Source of the DNA: Caenorhabditis elegans
Taxonomy: Eukaryota > Nematoda > Chromadorea > Rhabditida > Rhabditidae
Direction: 5' to 3'
Assembly (NCBI RefSeq): GCF_000002985.6
Contig: NC_003281.10
Coordinates: forward strand, 9,858,001 to 9,922,000
DNA: 64,000 nt
Under the pieces are notes generated by a model. That model saw nothing but the letters and a program-made list of their open reading frames with translations, was not told the origin of the DNA and searched no databases. Of the stretch, positions 1-10,634 are shown piece by piece. The position numbers and the translations under genes were made by a program. Each line of letters begins with the position of its first letter. Position 1 is the stretch's first letter.

Positions 1-193
1 CAATATTTTATGAAAACATAAAGCTATGGGACTGGAGACAGGTCAAACTGTACGAATGTGATCATTGAAAGAATCAAAGTACACAGTTGTACTAATCGAG
101 TGACCAGCGTCTCCTTGGAACACCATAATGGTGGTCCTTGTACAGTGACGTCATGACTAATATATATTCCGATATTATCTACAACTGTGTACT

Positions 194-449
194 TCATATA
201 AAAAGATCACATCTATAAATATCTGTAACGTCACTGGAAAATGGACTGTGATCGAAGACAGGTTCCAAAGTAGTCTGATCACTTTTAAAGATTGAGAGGC
301 GTCTTCTTATCAATCGATTTAATCATATTGATAAGGAAAAAAATCTTTGAAAGTCGTTGAATGATGATGGAAAAGAGGGTTTAGACAATCTTAATACTTA
401 CCGACAATCGTGAAGAGTTCTCACATTGAGGAATTCTCGAAGAAGACAT
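194..449 (-). CDS. Possible 5' exons of a minus-strand gene leaving the window
   Basis: On the minus strand an ATG at 449 opens a 16-codon exon (449-402, MSSSRIPQCENSSRLS) followed by a strong GTAAGT donor. A phase-compatible exon at 274-194 reads TTLEPVFDHSPFSSDVTDIY and ends in TGA. Further down, 197-27 holds a second short open frame with a hydrophobic stretch (LVQLCTLILSMITFV). I do not recognise the protein, and the splice that would link these pieces is not clear. It would be divergent from the channel gene at 2867. It could equally be chance open frame. Confidence 0.2.
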
Positions 450-2866
450 GATTTACAGAATGAAAATATTTTCTAGCGGATCTGCTTCATCCGTTCGACT
501 TTTTATATGAGAGCCTAGCAAAAACAAGAGGAAAAAACGAGAAAACCTATCAATTGTTCACGTGAAGATCACATTGAGAAGTGTAGAGTGTCACTTGAGA
601 AAAATCGGGAGCAGGGAAACAGTGGGGAAATGGTGAATGTGGGTATGATTGCTGCTGAGCGTTATTGGTGTAATAAAAAAGAGGAAGGGGGAATCTGAAA
701 TTGCATAGGGAGTCCAAGCATTAATTAGTAAGCGAGGACGGATCTAATATTTCGTCAAATGTTGCTACCGGTCGAATTTTAAGAATTCGAATGTACCGCT
801 AAAACCTCAACCGGAAAATAAGAAATAAATGAATCAATTTTCTATTTAAGTAAACACAAAAAAGCGGGATCCTCTCTTCTGATCAATTTTTGTAGCCTAC
901 AATGGAGTAAAATATATTGTAGTGAGAATACGGAAAGGATTTGAATATTTACGTTAGAATAGATGAAAGAGATGATGGCACACGCGTGAGTGGAATTGTT
1001 TTGCACCGACACAATTTTCATTGGATGATTCTACTAAATCAATGAAAATGTTTGTATTTTGCACTACGGGTCGAGGAAATTCTAGTTTTCGATTTTGTTG
1101 ATGAAGAATTAAAAAAACATACACGACTCAGCATTCACTGCGCGCAGTTGTACACCGAGAAAATCTGATGTCAGAAACTTTTTCTGAAAACAAAAAACAA
1201 TTTATCTAATGTTCAAAAATGAAAATAATATTTCTCAAAGGGAAAGAAAAGCGGAACGAATCGAATCGAGGATGAGAGCTGGCAGACGTACGGCTGTTGT
1301 TATTCGTTGGCACAGCATTGCCGAGAGATTTGGGAATAGTGGAGACGCAGATGGAGAAAAAAAGCTGGGCGCTTTATTTGGGCGAAAAATGTATTTAAAA
1401 GCTGGAAAATTGGAATAGAGGGCAAAACAAAAATGCAAGATATGGATTTCGAATGCGTGGAAAATAGGATCGGTCAAAAGATTTCAAAAATTTCAAATAA
1501 AACTCCTACAAACAAACTAGCAAGAAATAAAATGTTTGAAAAATTAATTTAGCGCCAAAAATATGGCACCTGGTCTCAAGACGAAAATTGTTTGGTAAGT
1601 GCAGGGAGGTGTGCGCCTTTATGGAGTACTGTAGTTTCAAACTTTATTGCTGCGGGAATTTTATCGGATTTTCATGAATTTTCATAGTTTTGCGATGAAA
1701 TGAATAATTATATATAAAAAAAACAACCAATTATGAAAATAAAAACACACGAGTTTATATCATAATCATGAGAAATCATGAGAAAATCTACGCAAAATCA
1801 ATGAAAATCCCGCAAAGTTTGAAACTACAGTACTCTTTAAAGGCGCAATTAACAAAATTGTCGTGTCGAGACCGGATACTGTATTTTTGAAGCAAAAATA
1901 AAAGTTTGCATGTGCCTTCAGAAGACACTATTTTTTCTTTAAATGAATCCAGAAAAGAAGAGTTCGAAAAATTAAGAAAAATCTCTAAAAGCCGTATAAA
2001 AAGCTGAAAATCTTAAATACCATAATTTTGTCGCGGTGAGACCCGTCTAAAGAAATTCGTGCTCCTTTTGGTGGAGGTTCAGAAACTGAATCAGCTTTTA
2101 CTATAGGGAGACGTTCATTTAGGTCCGAAGAAACGTTGCTCAATGAAAAAAAAAGAAAGAAAAAAACAAAAACCGCATGGGAGCTCTCTAAGTGAACGCT
2201 CTGAAACTATGTTTTCCAAAAAAAGTGTTTTCTTTTGCAGATTTTTTTCGGCAACACATTCCTTATATTTCCCAATCCCTAATTTTTCTTTCAGCACTTC
2301 TTCCAATTGACTTCAGAACATCTTTTCAACTATTTCCAAAATCCCATAAAACGAGTTCTATCGTTTGCCTATCTTTGTCAAAGAGTATAATCATAGAGCA
2401 CATAAGTCGAAGAAGCGCAGAAATGTACAGGAAATGTGTTTTCTCTCTTTTGTTACTCTCCCATGTCCATCTATTCTCAACTCCTCATTTGTTGGGACTT
2501 CTTCACTCCCTCTCTTTTTGATATCCATGTCTCCATGTCTTCAACTTCAATTCTAAAAACAGCTTTCTCTCTATCTTTTTTGCAGTTTCTTCCGGACCCT
2601 CCGATGGTCTCTTGAGACATATTTTTCATGATTCGTTTCTCGCAAACAGCCCACCAAATTTCGGTCCGATTTTTGACATTCGCATGAGCTTTGTGCCAGC
2701 TATCTCAAACTTTTTTCTTGTTTTTCTCTGAGAAGGCGTACTTTTTTGGCTTCAGTCACTCTCGATTTTTATTATAAAACCGTCTATTAACATCCGCGTA
2801 TTTCAATTTACCTAATAAAAACCTAGATCCCGAAAAATGATTATGCCGAACAGCTGAAACTAAAAA
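450..2866. other. Intergenic region upstream of the K+ channel gene
   Basis: No convincing coding exon on either strand; the longer open frames here are in low-complexity sequence. It contains one foldback repeat (1554-1889). By position it should contain the promoter and 5' UTR of the K2P channel gene, but I cannot point to a specific element. Confidence 0.5.
1554..1889. repeat. Foldback repeat, TGGTCTCxxGACG / GTCGAGACC family
   Basis: The left arm (near 1556-1690) includes the words GGTCTCAAGACG, GGAGTACTGTAGTTTCAAAC and TTTTCATGAATTTTCAT. The right arm (near 1760-1889) carries their reverse complements, GTTTGAAACTACAGTACTC and GTCGAGACCGGATACTGT. Related foldbacks with GTCTCxxxxCGAC edges occur at 13795 and 51365-51570. 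This is a typical non-autonomous dispersed inverted repeat of Caenorhabditis with no coding capacity. Confidence 0.6.
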
Positions 2867-5249
2867 ATGGGTCGTCGACATCGCAGATCAAAAGTGACAC
2901 GTGTTGTCAATCTAGTAAAGAAGATCATTGCATTTTTCTTCTCCCATATTGGATTATGTGCACTTGTAGGTGTTCACATCTCAAACATCCAATTAAAAAA
3001 ACTAAATTATAGGTTGTTGGATACGCTCTACTTGGTGCAGTAATTTTCAAAGCTGTTGAAGGACCACATGAAGCAGAGGTAGTCATTACTTTAAAACCCT
3101 AGAGATAGGAATAGTTTTCTAGATACAAGAACTAGTGAAATCAGCTCGTGAAAAAGCAGTTGATGTAGTTTGGAATGCAACATTTCGAGTTAACAGGTTA
3201 GATTCTAAGCAATGGAAGAAGACTGTTCTAGATGAGGTAGGTTTCCTATTTGGTCCGTTTCGAGAAATACTGTAAATTTATAGGTAAAACGATTCAAGAC
3301 AGTTTGTATGTTATCAATTCGAAAAGGTTACGATGGAAAAGAATACGGTAAACAGGCACAATGGACATTCACTGGGGCCTTTTTGTACAGTCTTACTGTA
3401 ATTACAACTATTGGTAAGGCTTTTTGTTGATTTTTTTTCTAATTATGATAATCCCAGGATACGGAAATACCGCTGCCAAAACTTACATTGGAAAAACTTT
3501 AACAATGCTCTACGCGATTATTGGAATACCTCTTATGCTTCTCTTTTTGACCAATATCGGAGATGTCATGGCAAAAATATTCAGGTGAGAAAATAGAAAA
3601 AGAATTCGCAGTCAGCAGGATTCGAACCTACGCGGGCAGAGCCCATTTGATTTCGAGTCAAACTCCTTAACCACTCGGACATGACTGCGTGCCGAATACT
3701 CGACGAAAGAGGAATAGAGAAAGCGGACGCGGGGTCATGTGCCTGCTTGCAAGATGGAAAGTAAAATAGAGAATTGTCAGTAATGGAAGTATATTAGAGA
3801 CTCAGTGATTGACGATAATCTACATCTAGTTCAAAGTACTGTATGGGTAGAAGAGAAATAGAAAACAAAATCCGAAATACTTTTTCTAACTTAAAAAACC
3901 ATTAAAAGAAAAATTGTGCCTTGCATTTTTGAACCTAAGATAATACAGCCTATATATCAAAAAAATTCGATTATATCTTGAACAAATAATCGATAGAAAA
4001 TAGAAAAAGAACAAAAACGTTCGCAGTCAGCAGGATTCGAACCTACGCGGGCAAAGCCCAATTGATTTCTAGTCAATCTCCTTAACCACTCGGACATGAC
4101 TGCACATCTGAAGCGGCGTCCAACTACCCATCACAAGATTTCCGTTCAGGTTTCTCTACGCTCAATCAATTCGTCTCAAGTTCCGTCTTATTCTTTGGCA
4201 TAAGAAGAGAAAAGCGGCAAAGATTCGAAGGGCAAACAGTTTGGTTTCTCGATTAACAAGAGGTCATCGTGTTAAGGCAGATTCATCAGTGGATTCATTT
4301 GGTTTAGGTGAGGGAACAGTGATTCAAAGCGAAAGGAACAAAAAACAAAAAAATTTCAGGCGCTGGGGCAGATGTTGAAGACTTACTAACTGCAAGAGTG
4401 GAAATGGAACAATTGGAAGTAGGTTTTACAATAAATTATTGAAGATTTAAGTGTTAAGCTAAATATGTAAAGCATTGCGTTAAAAGCTTACAAAACTTGA
4501 AGGGAAAATTATATTTAAAGAATTCGAAAAATTATTTCGAAAAAAATTAGAAAAATAAAGCAGAAAAAGCTGATGATTAAAAAGAAATTTCAAGCTTTTT
4601 TACGAAAGATGTTCGAAAACAAAACAGAAACAATCTGAAATTGCGTATCAAACACCCTACCTTACGCGCACTGCTTACCGTACTCGGTTACTGTACTCGG
4701 CAAATTTATTAACTTTAATTCAGGATTTACTGAATGAGTTTAGTAAATCCAAGAATAAAACATCTATTAAACTGCACTAGATGAAATATAAAAATTTTGG
4801 AAAATTAAATAAAAATTTTCCTGAGCTTTCTCATTTAACAGGTTCGTGAAACAGCAGCAGCTCAACTGGAAAGTATGACAGTTCCAATATCATTGGTCGT
4901 TTTTACAATGCTTGGATATCTAGGAGTTGGAACAACAATATTTAAAGTTTGGGAAGGATGGACGTTTCTCGAAAGTTTCTATTTTTGCTTTATTTCACTT
5001 ACAACAATTGGTGAGCATCTCTTTTTTTAAAATTAATTTCCAAAAATTTTAGGATTCGGAGACAAATTTCCTAGCACATCAGTGAGTAACACTGATGAAG
5101 CACAAGAAAAATTAGTAATTACCAGTATATATTTACTGTTTGGTATGGCTTTACTTGCAATGTGCTTCAATTTGGCACAGGAAGAAGTTCAAAATAAGAC
5201 TCGATGGATTGCAGACAAATTTCGTTCTAAGGAAGATGATGATGATTAA
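2867..5249 (+). CDS. Two-pore-domain (K2P/TWK) potassium channel subunit
   Basis: Exons 2867-2965, 3013-3078, 3123-3236, 3284-3413, 3458-3584, 4150-4307, 4360-4418, 4842-5010 and 5053-5249 join in phase to a 372-residue protein. It has the K2P plan. A first TM lies near residues 25-50, and pore loop 1 carries the filter TTIGYGN (GYG at 137-139). A basic cytosolic linker follows, then pore loop 2 with TTIGFGD (GFG at 308-310) and a last TM before a short acidic tail. Four such pore loops (a dimer) form a background K+ leak channel in the plasma membrane. Both filters are intact, so it should conduct. The intron at 3585-4149 hosts two antisense tRNA genes. The family is large in worms (twk genes) and I cannot assign the member. 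An AATAAA lies directly after the stop. Confidence 0.92.
3607..3688 (-). tRNA. tRNA-Ser (anticodon CGA)
   Basis: On the minus strand the gene starts GCAGTCATGTCCGAGTGG and ends GGTTCGAATCCTGCTGACTGC plus discriminator G. The 7-bp acceptor stem GCAGTCA/TGACTGC is perfect. The anticodon arm is TTTGA-CTCGAAA-TCAAA, giving anticodon CGA (reads UCG, Ser). The long variable arm GGGC-TCT-GCCC is typical of class II serine tRNAs. An A-box (TGGTTAAGG) and B-box (GGTTCGAATCC) are present, so pol III transcription is expected. It lies antisense inside an intron of the K2P channel gene. Confidence 0.95.
4022..4103 (-). tRNA. tRNA-Ser (anticodon AGA)
   Basis: Nearly identical to the tRNA gene 400 bp away: same acceptor stem, D-arm and T-arm. 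The anticodon arm is ATTGA-CTAGAAA-TCAAT, giving anticodon AGA (read as IGA; UCU/UCC/UCA, Ser). Relative to the neighbour it differs at the wobble base (C34 to A34), by one compensatory swap at the first pair of the anticodon stem (T-A to A-T), and by one base in the variable loop. It is a tandem duplicate, also antisense to the channel gene, with intact pol III boxes. Confidence 0.95.
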
Positions 5250-5251
5250 AT

Positions 5252-5257
5252 AATAAA
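5252..5257 (+). terminator. Polyadenylation signal of the K2P gene
   Basis: AATAAA begins three bases after the TAA stop of the channel gene, implying a very short 3' UTR. The next gene (dhhc-4) converges from the other strand with its stop at 5640. Confidence 0.5.
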
Positions 5258-5639
5258 TAATTTGTATTTTTTCGTTGTAAATTGTTTGAAAAAAATTGTG
5301 AGCAAAATTACAAAATACTGAAAAACAACTGAAAGCAACAAAAAACTTTTTAAAAATAGGATTAAATCACAACTGAAAAAAATGAATTTAAAAAGTTGAA
5401 CCCGGGAGACGAGAAAGGAGAAATGACATAGTTTTCGAAATTGCTCCAGAACATAGCTAAAAAGTGGAAAATTCGAAAATGTATGAAAATTGGTAAAGAG
5501 CGACCTGAAGTTAGGAATAGTTTGGAGCAAAGAGACATGTAAGATCATAGTGAGATGAGAAGCGTGAAAAAATAAGAAAAATGTGACAGGAAAGGATCTA
5601 TAGAACCCGAAAAAAGAATATGAAAATGAAGATAAACTA

Positions 5640-8600
5640 TTATACGATTCGAACATTTAGATCTTCTTCGTCCTCATCTTCACTATACAAATGTTGCATT
5701 TCTGATTCATCTCGTTGTTGAAGAAGACTATAACGAAGTGGTCCATTTCGATTTCCGTGTGTTGTTAATGCAGCGTCCATTGTCCATTTTTTGAATTCTA
5801 CGCCGTCACCGAGTCTGGAAAATTTTGAATATTAATTTAAATTTTAAAAAAGATATTGTTAGGGGGTTTATAGTTATTTTTAGATAGAAAATAAATTATG
5901 GTTGAGGCTCTCGATTTTGGTTGAGGCTCTTGGTTGAGGCTCTAGATTTTGGGTGAGGCTCTAGATTTTGGTTGAGGCTCTAGATTTTGGGTGAGGCTCA
6001 AAATTAATTTCCATAACTTTAACTAAAAAATAAGGAATATAAAATTTAAATCCTGAATACGGAACTGTTTCAAGCAATTCGTCTCAAAAGTAATGTATTC
6101 GGTGGTTAGTTGACTAGTTACGACTATAGTTCATTCTCATCTATTAAATGGAAATAATAATCGAAAAAATCACTAGGTCGATTATATCGATTATTATTAT
6201 TTCCCGATCAGTCATGCACTCGTTTTCAAACTCAAACCAACAGGATCATAGAAGTTCAAACAAACTGAATTAAAAATTAAAAAAAGGTTAAAAATAAATC
6301 TAAACCATGCGACGGTGATGCGGTGGTTGCCGTTGACACTTGTGACCTTTCAGTTATTTCATCATCCACACTTTTGATTTCTTTTTCACTCGCAGACGAT
6401 GATTGTTCAGAGTATAAGTTTATATGATGTTGAGCTATTGGTGGATGAGCATGGCTTTGTCCATTCGGAACATTTCCCATTTCTACGAAAACTTGATTTC
6501 CGGCAGCAGCTGACATGGCTGTCATATCATTCATCACGAATTTGCAACCATCTCCTATTCTGAAAAATTACAGGAATAGCAGAAGGGAAATAATGGGTAA
6601 AATAAAGAGAGAGAGAGAAGAGGCTGAGACATGATTAAATGAATTGAGGGTGTGAAAAAGGTGATGATTGTGGATGGAATGGTTAGGCAAAAAGGACGAG
6701 TGTTTGAAAACGAGGCTTGCGCTGATGATTAATTAAAAGTTAGGCACCGTAACAAAAACTTTCTACAACTAAAATGCTTTTTCACAACATAAAACATAAA
6801 GATTAAAAAGTAGTTTGTGATCAAATAACTTACGAGCTAGGAACTGGCAAGAACCAATACAAGGGATGAGATCCAAATATTTCTCGATAATTCGCTCGAA
6901 TCCCGTGGTTGAAGGCGTCTTTCGCATATTTTCCATCGATCATTGGTGCTCGGAAGGATTCTGGAAAAAAGATTCTTGATGGGAAAATAAATCATTATTC
7001 GAAAGAAAACTTAATTTCGATCAAGTGTTTCATAGAAATTTTTTGTTGATTTTTTTCCAGCGAGAATCGAAACAAAAGAATACCATAGGAAACCGTTTAG
7101 TTTTTTCGTAAAATCAAGAAAATGGGCAAATTTTGAAGCTATTTTTCAAATAATTTAAAAATTTTCGTTTTTCGATTTTTGTGAAAATTCTAATTTTGTC
7201 TTACACAATCAGGTTGGCTAAAAAATGAGGCTGAAAATTGGTAGAGGCTCAGGATTTTTGAAAAATTTAGGCAAAGTTTAAAAAAACGCGTTGTTAAACT
7301 TTTTACAGCTAACTTTTTACTAAATTAATTTTATTTAAACTTTTTGATATTGAAATATTGCTTTTGGAATGTCTAAAATTTAAAATTAATCAATAAGAAC
7401 TCACCAACAGTCGTTCGATTTTTGGCAGTCAAATAAAGATGATAGAAGAATAGAAATGAGAGTGACAGTGAGAACATGCACGAAAGAAACAGAAGAAATA
7501 CCAAAGGGAATCGTCCATTCTGTAATAATATCAATTCAGAGTTGAAAATAAACTTATCTGCTGCTGCTTCTTCTGTAATTGAGTGAGGTGAGAAAAGTTA
7601 GTGAGAACCGAGAGAACTGTGTGTAAGTGCTTCAGATTGCGTTGAATTACCGAGTCGATGCTGTCGTATTGCTATAAAATGACAGCATCTTTTCGTCACT
7701 TTTTGAATCACAAAGAGGTTTACTATTGCACAATACACAGAAATTCTATATTTATTACTTTTTTATTCATATCGTATTCATGTCTCCAAAAATCGATAAA
7801 TGATGGAAGAGTTGTTGCAGCAATCCAGATACAAAATATGAAACCGTACCTGAAAATAAAAATAAAAACACGAAAAATTTTGCGCCTGGCTAATATAAAT
7901 ATTTGAGAGCCTAAAAAATTGTGTTGTTTTAAAAATTTATTTTTTTAATTAAAAAAAATCTCTAAATGACACCACTTAAAATACTGGTGCAACGAAAAAA
8001 CTTACGCCAAGAATAGAATAAAATACTTGTAATTTCCGAAATTGACGCAATTATTCACCCATGGACAGTGATGATCAAACTTTCTGTAAACAAATTTAGT
8101 TTTTTTTTAATTGGAAAATTCCGATTAATACTAACAAAACACATTGTTCACACATTGAGCAATGATGAGATCGATCGGGCTTGATACAACAACATTTATC
8201 ACAGAATCGAATTCCATGATCAAATCCTCGAACGAGAAGTGTCAAATCTCTTTCTCTAGCAATATCAGAAAGAAATAGCTGCAATTGTCTCTCGTCATCT
8301 TTAACAGACTCATATGTCGCCTTGGAAGCTCCCTCGATGCAATACTGCAATTTTCGATTTTTAAATAGTTTTTTTGCATCACAAACCTTTTGTGGTGGCT
8401 TCCACGCTTTTGTGTAAACCGTGCGGAGATATGACGTATAGAAGAGAATTAGAAGTGCATAGAATATAAACAAGTAGATAATCCGTTGAGGCCAATTATC
8501 GATCGACACTGCAAAACAAATTGGGATAATTTGGAATAAAGCCTCTCGTTGCTGATGATATTTTATCGAATTTTCGTAATTTTTGTCATGATTTGTTTGA

Positions 8601-9774
8601 AAAAACTATGAAAAATCGATGAAAATTCGTGCAATATGAAAAACTTACAAATACAAAGTTCATAAGTGTAGGCATAAATTCCCCAGCCGGTTGCCAGCGA
8701 GACAAGTACAACGGGAAGAAAGCGGACCAGCTGAAATTGGAATTAATTAAAATTACAAGAGAAAATATAATAGTCAATTACCCTACGGAAAGTTTACTGG
8801 CATTCATAAAAGTTAGAAATAATTATTTTTGTCGAAAACGCGTTAAAATATTTTTCTTTGTTTTAAAATTATGCCAATCAGAACCTTTTTGCTTTGCTTT
8901 ATTAGTTAGACTCGAGTGATTTTTATTTGATTATAGGTTTATTTGTATTGTTATCTCATATTATTTCGTTAACTTTAGTACATTAAAAGCGTCAAAGATT
9001 AACTTTCGGCTTTAAATTTACATAAATTATTATTACAAAATTCGGGATTTCAGCTTAAATATATCATTTTCCGATGTTTTAGTAATTATGAAATTCAGAT
9101 TTTTAGAGCAATTTCGAGAGAATCAAGGCAAAAATTACGCTTCTTACTTTGTACTTGAGCAAAATATCATCAAGTTTGTACTTGACTTTGTCAAATACAT
9201 CACACATTGGCTTTTAAGGAAATCAGAAGTTAGTAGTACAAGGAATATCTGCCGTGGTCTTCTTCACCATAAAATAACAATGTATGCCTGTGTAGAAAGG
9301 CGCAGTAAACACAGAGACAGTAGTTAGTAATAGTCACAATTCAATTTGGGTCATGTTCGGCCACACACACAATGCGCAACCGCAACCACACGCCTGTAGA
9401 TATCACTTCGTTTCGCAATTTTGATTGTTATCATCAAAGATTCATTTTGACAAGGATATTCCACTGTCAATGAGGGTCTTGTCAAAGAAAACGAGTCCCG
9501 AATTGAATCAGAGTCAATGCTGGAGGGCATACAATTCAATTTCGTGACGGAAACAGAGAATCGCCTTTTCATTTGGAGCCTTCTCTTGATTCTTTCCTCG
9601 TTTGTTTCCTCTTTTCTCACTTTACATTCAATTATTTTCATTTCCCCTCTTGTGTTTGGTGTCAGTTTTCAGTTTTCAGTTTTCATACATTTATTCACAT
9701 TTCCAAGTATGAAAACTCACCCAAAATGTTGTGTATACACATCCTCCTTTCCTTGTGCAATCCCGACAAGACAT
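5640..9774 (-). CDS. dhhc-4: DHHC-type protein S-palmitoyltransferase (ZDHHC2/15/20-like)
   Basis: Exons (minus) 9774-9721, 8730-8649, 8508-8136, 8083-8006, 7849-7759, 7519-7405 and 6960-6834, then terminal exon 5814-5640, give 364 residues; an alternative last exon is listed separately. The order is TM1-TM2, then the cysteine-rich domain ([21 protein letters not shown]). Next come the catalytic DHHC at 173-176 ([20 protein letters not shown]), TM3-TM4, a TTVE motif (TTxE type) and the PaCCT-like segment [20 protein letters not shown]. The enzyme auto-acylates the DHHC cysteine and passes palmitate to cysteines of membrane-associated proteins at Golgi or plasma membranes. All key residues are present. 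The start is the ATG at 9774, the first in frame before [18 protein letters not shown]. The assignment to dhhc-4 (ZK757.4) is from memory. Confidence 0.9.
5901..6000. repeat. Minisatellite, unit about 20 bp (GGTTGAGGCTCTAGATTTT)
   Basis: About five imperfect tandem copies of a unit containing TTGAGGCTCTAGATTTTGG lie between the two alternative last exons of the palmitoyltransferase gene. The same unit forms a second array in an intron of the next gene (11880-12000), and single relics are near 7215 and 40545. Confidence 0.75.
6277..6559 (-). CDS. dhhc-4: Alternative terminal exon of the DHHC palmitoyltransferase gene
   Basis: Preceded by TTTTTCAG, this exon starts in the same phase as the other last exon (5814-5640). 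It begins [15 protein letters not shown] where the other begins [16 protein letters not shown], so the two exon starts look homologous. It runs 93 codons to TAA at 6277 and has no good internal donor, so the two exons are probably mutually exclusive. Use of this one gives about 400 residues with a Ser/Thr-rich tail ([20 protein letters not shown]). The catalytic core is unchanged; only the cytosolic C-terminus differs. Confidence 0.7.
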
Positions 9775-10634
9775 TGACCCGTCAGGCTGAAAAAAAAAGA
9801 ACGTAAATTGAGAATATTTAATCGAAAAAACACAAAAATCGATATTGAAGAGGCTTGTGACACAACGAAACATTTAATTGGGAAAGAACTCTTTTTCCGA
9901 CATGGAAACTAAGCGGGGGGAAAAGGAAGAAAGTTGTAAAAGTTTGGAGTGATGAATCATCGAAAGCGAAAGAAGGGGAGAGTTAGAAGCAGAGATACAG
10001 AGAAATGGCGGCGGTAATGCGACCTTATCTTCAGGAAGGACACTGTTCAAATATTGCTCGACGATGGATTACTTTACTTTTTTTACTCAATTGAATAAAA
10101 TCATCGTTTCTTAAGCGTTATTCATAATTTTCTGCTGTATGACTATTTCGTAATACATATATGCAATGATAAATTATCAAAGGATTACTATAATATTATT
10201 TTTTAAAAAATAGCTAAAAAATGCATTGGAAAAACGAAATTCAAACAAAAATCCATTCGAACAAGAATTATTGCAAGAAATTATTTTCCGAGAGGACTCC
10301 GCCAGAATACGGCCGTAAAAACCTCTAGTCCGCGGCCACCGGAAAAGCGCGGTTTTTCAAATAAGAAAAATGATTGAATCGACGTAAAATAAGATTTTGA
10401 AAATTTTCTCGAAGGAAAGAACATTAATTAATTTATAATTAACAAATAAATAAATAACAGTTATTTTAAGGACATTTACGCTGAGATGAAAGTATTTTTT
10501 GATATTCAGTCACCACACACGTTACTTGAAAAATGGTTGTTATGGAAGCGAAAGGACGCAGAGAGAATGTAAAACTTTATTATATTGGAGGTAGAAAACA
10601 GGGGAAAAATAGGAAGAAAAAAAAACAACATTAA
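9775..10634. other. Intergenic region between dhhc-4 and the serpentine receptor gene
   Basis: No coding exon recognised. It should contain the dhhc-4 promoter and the 3' UTR of the receptor gene, both on the minus strand. A short GC-rich patch with an inverted repeat lies near 10295-10360 (CCGCGGCCACCGG); I see no gene in it. Confidence 0.4.

Noticed and set aside
5246-5656. 136-codon open frame on the minus strand after the K2P stop
   Set aside because: It lies in the convergent 3' UTR region, has a Phe/Ser-biased composition from A-rich DNA, and has no start context or homology I can see.
9517-9777. Plus-strand open frames across the dhhc-4 first exon
   Set aside because: They are antisense shadows of the minus-strand exon 9774-9721 and the adjacent intron; their composition is pyrimidine-driven.
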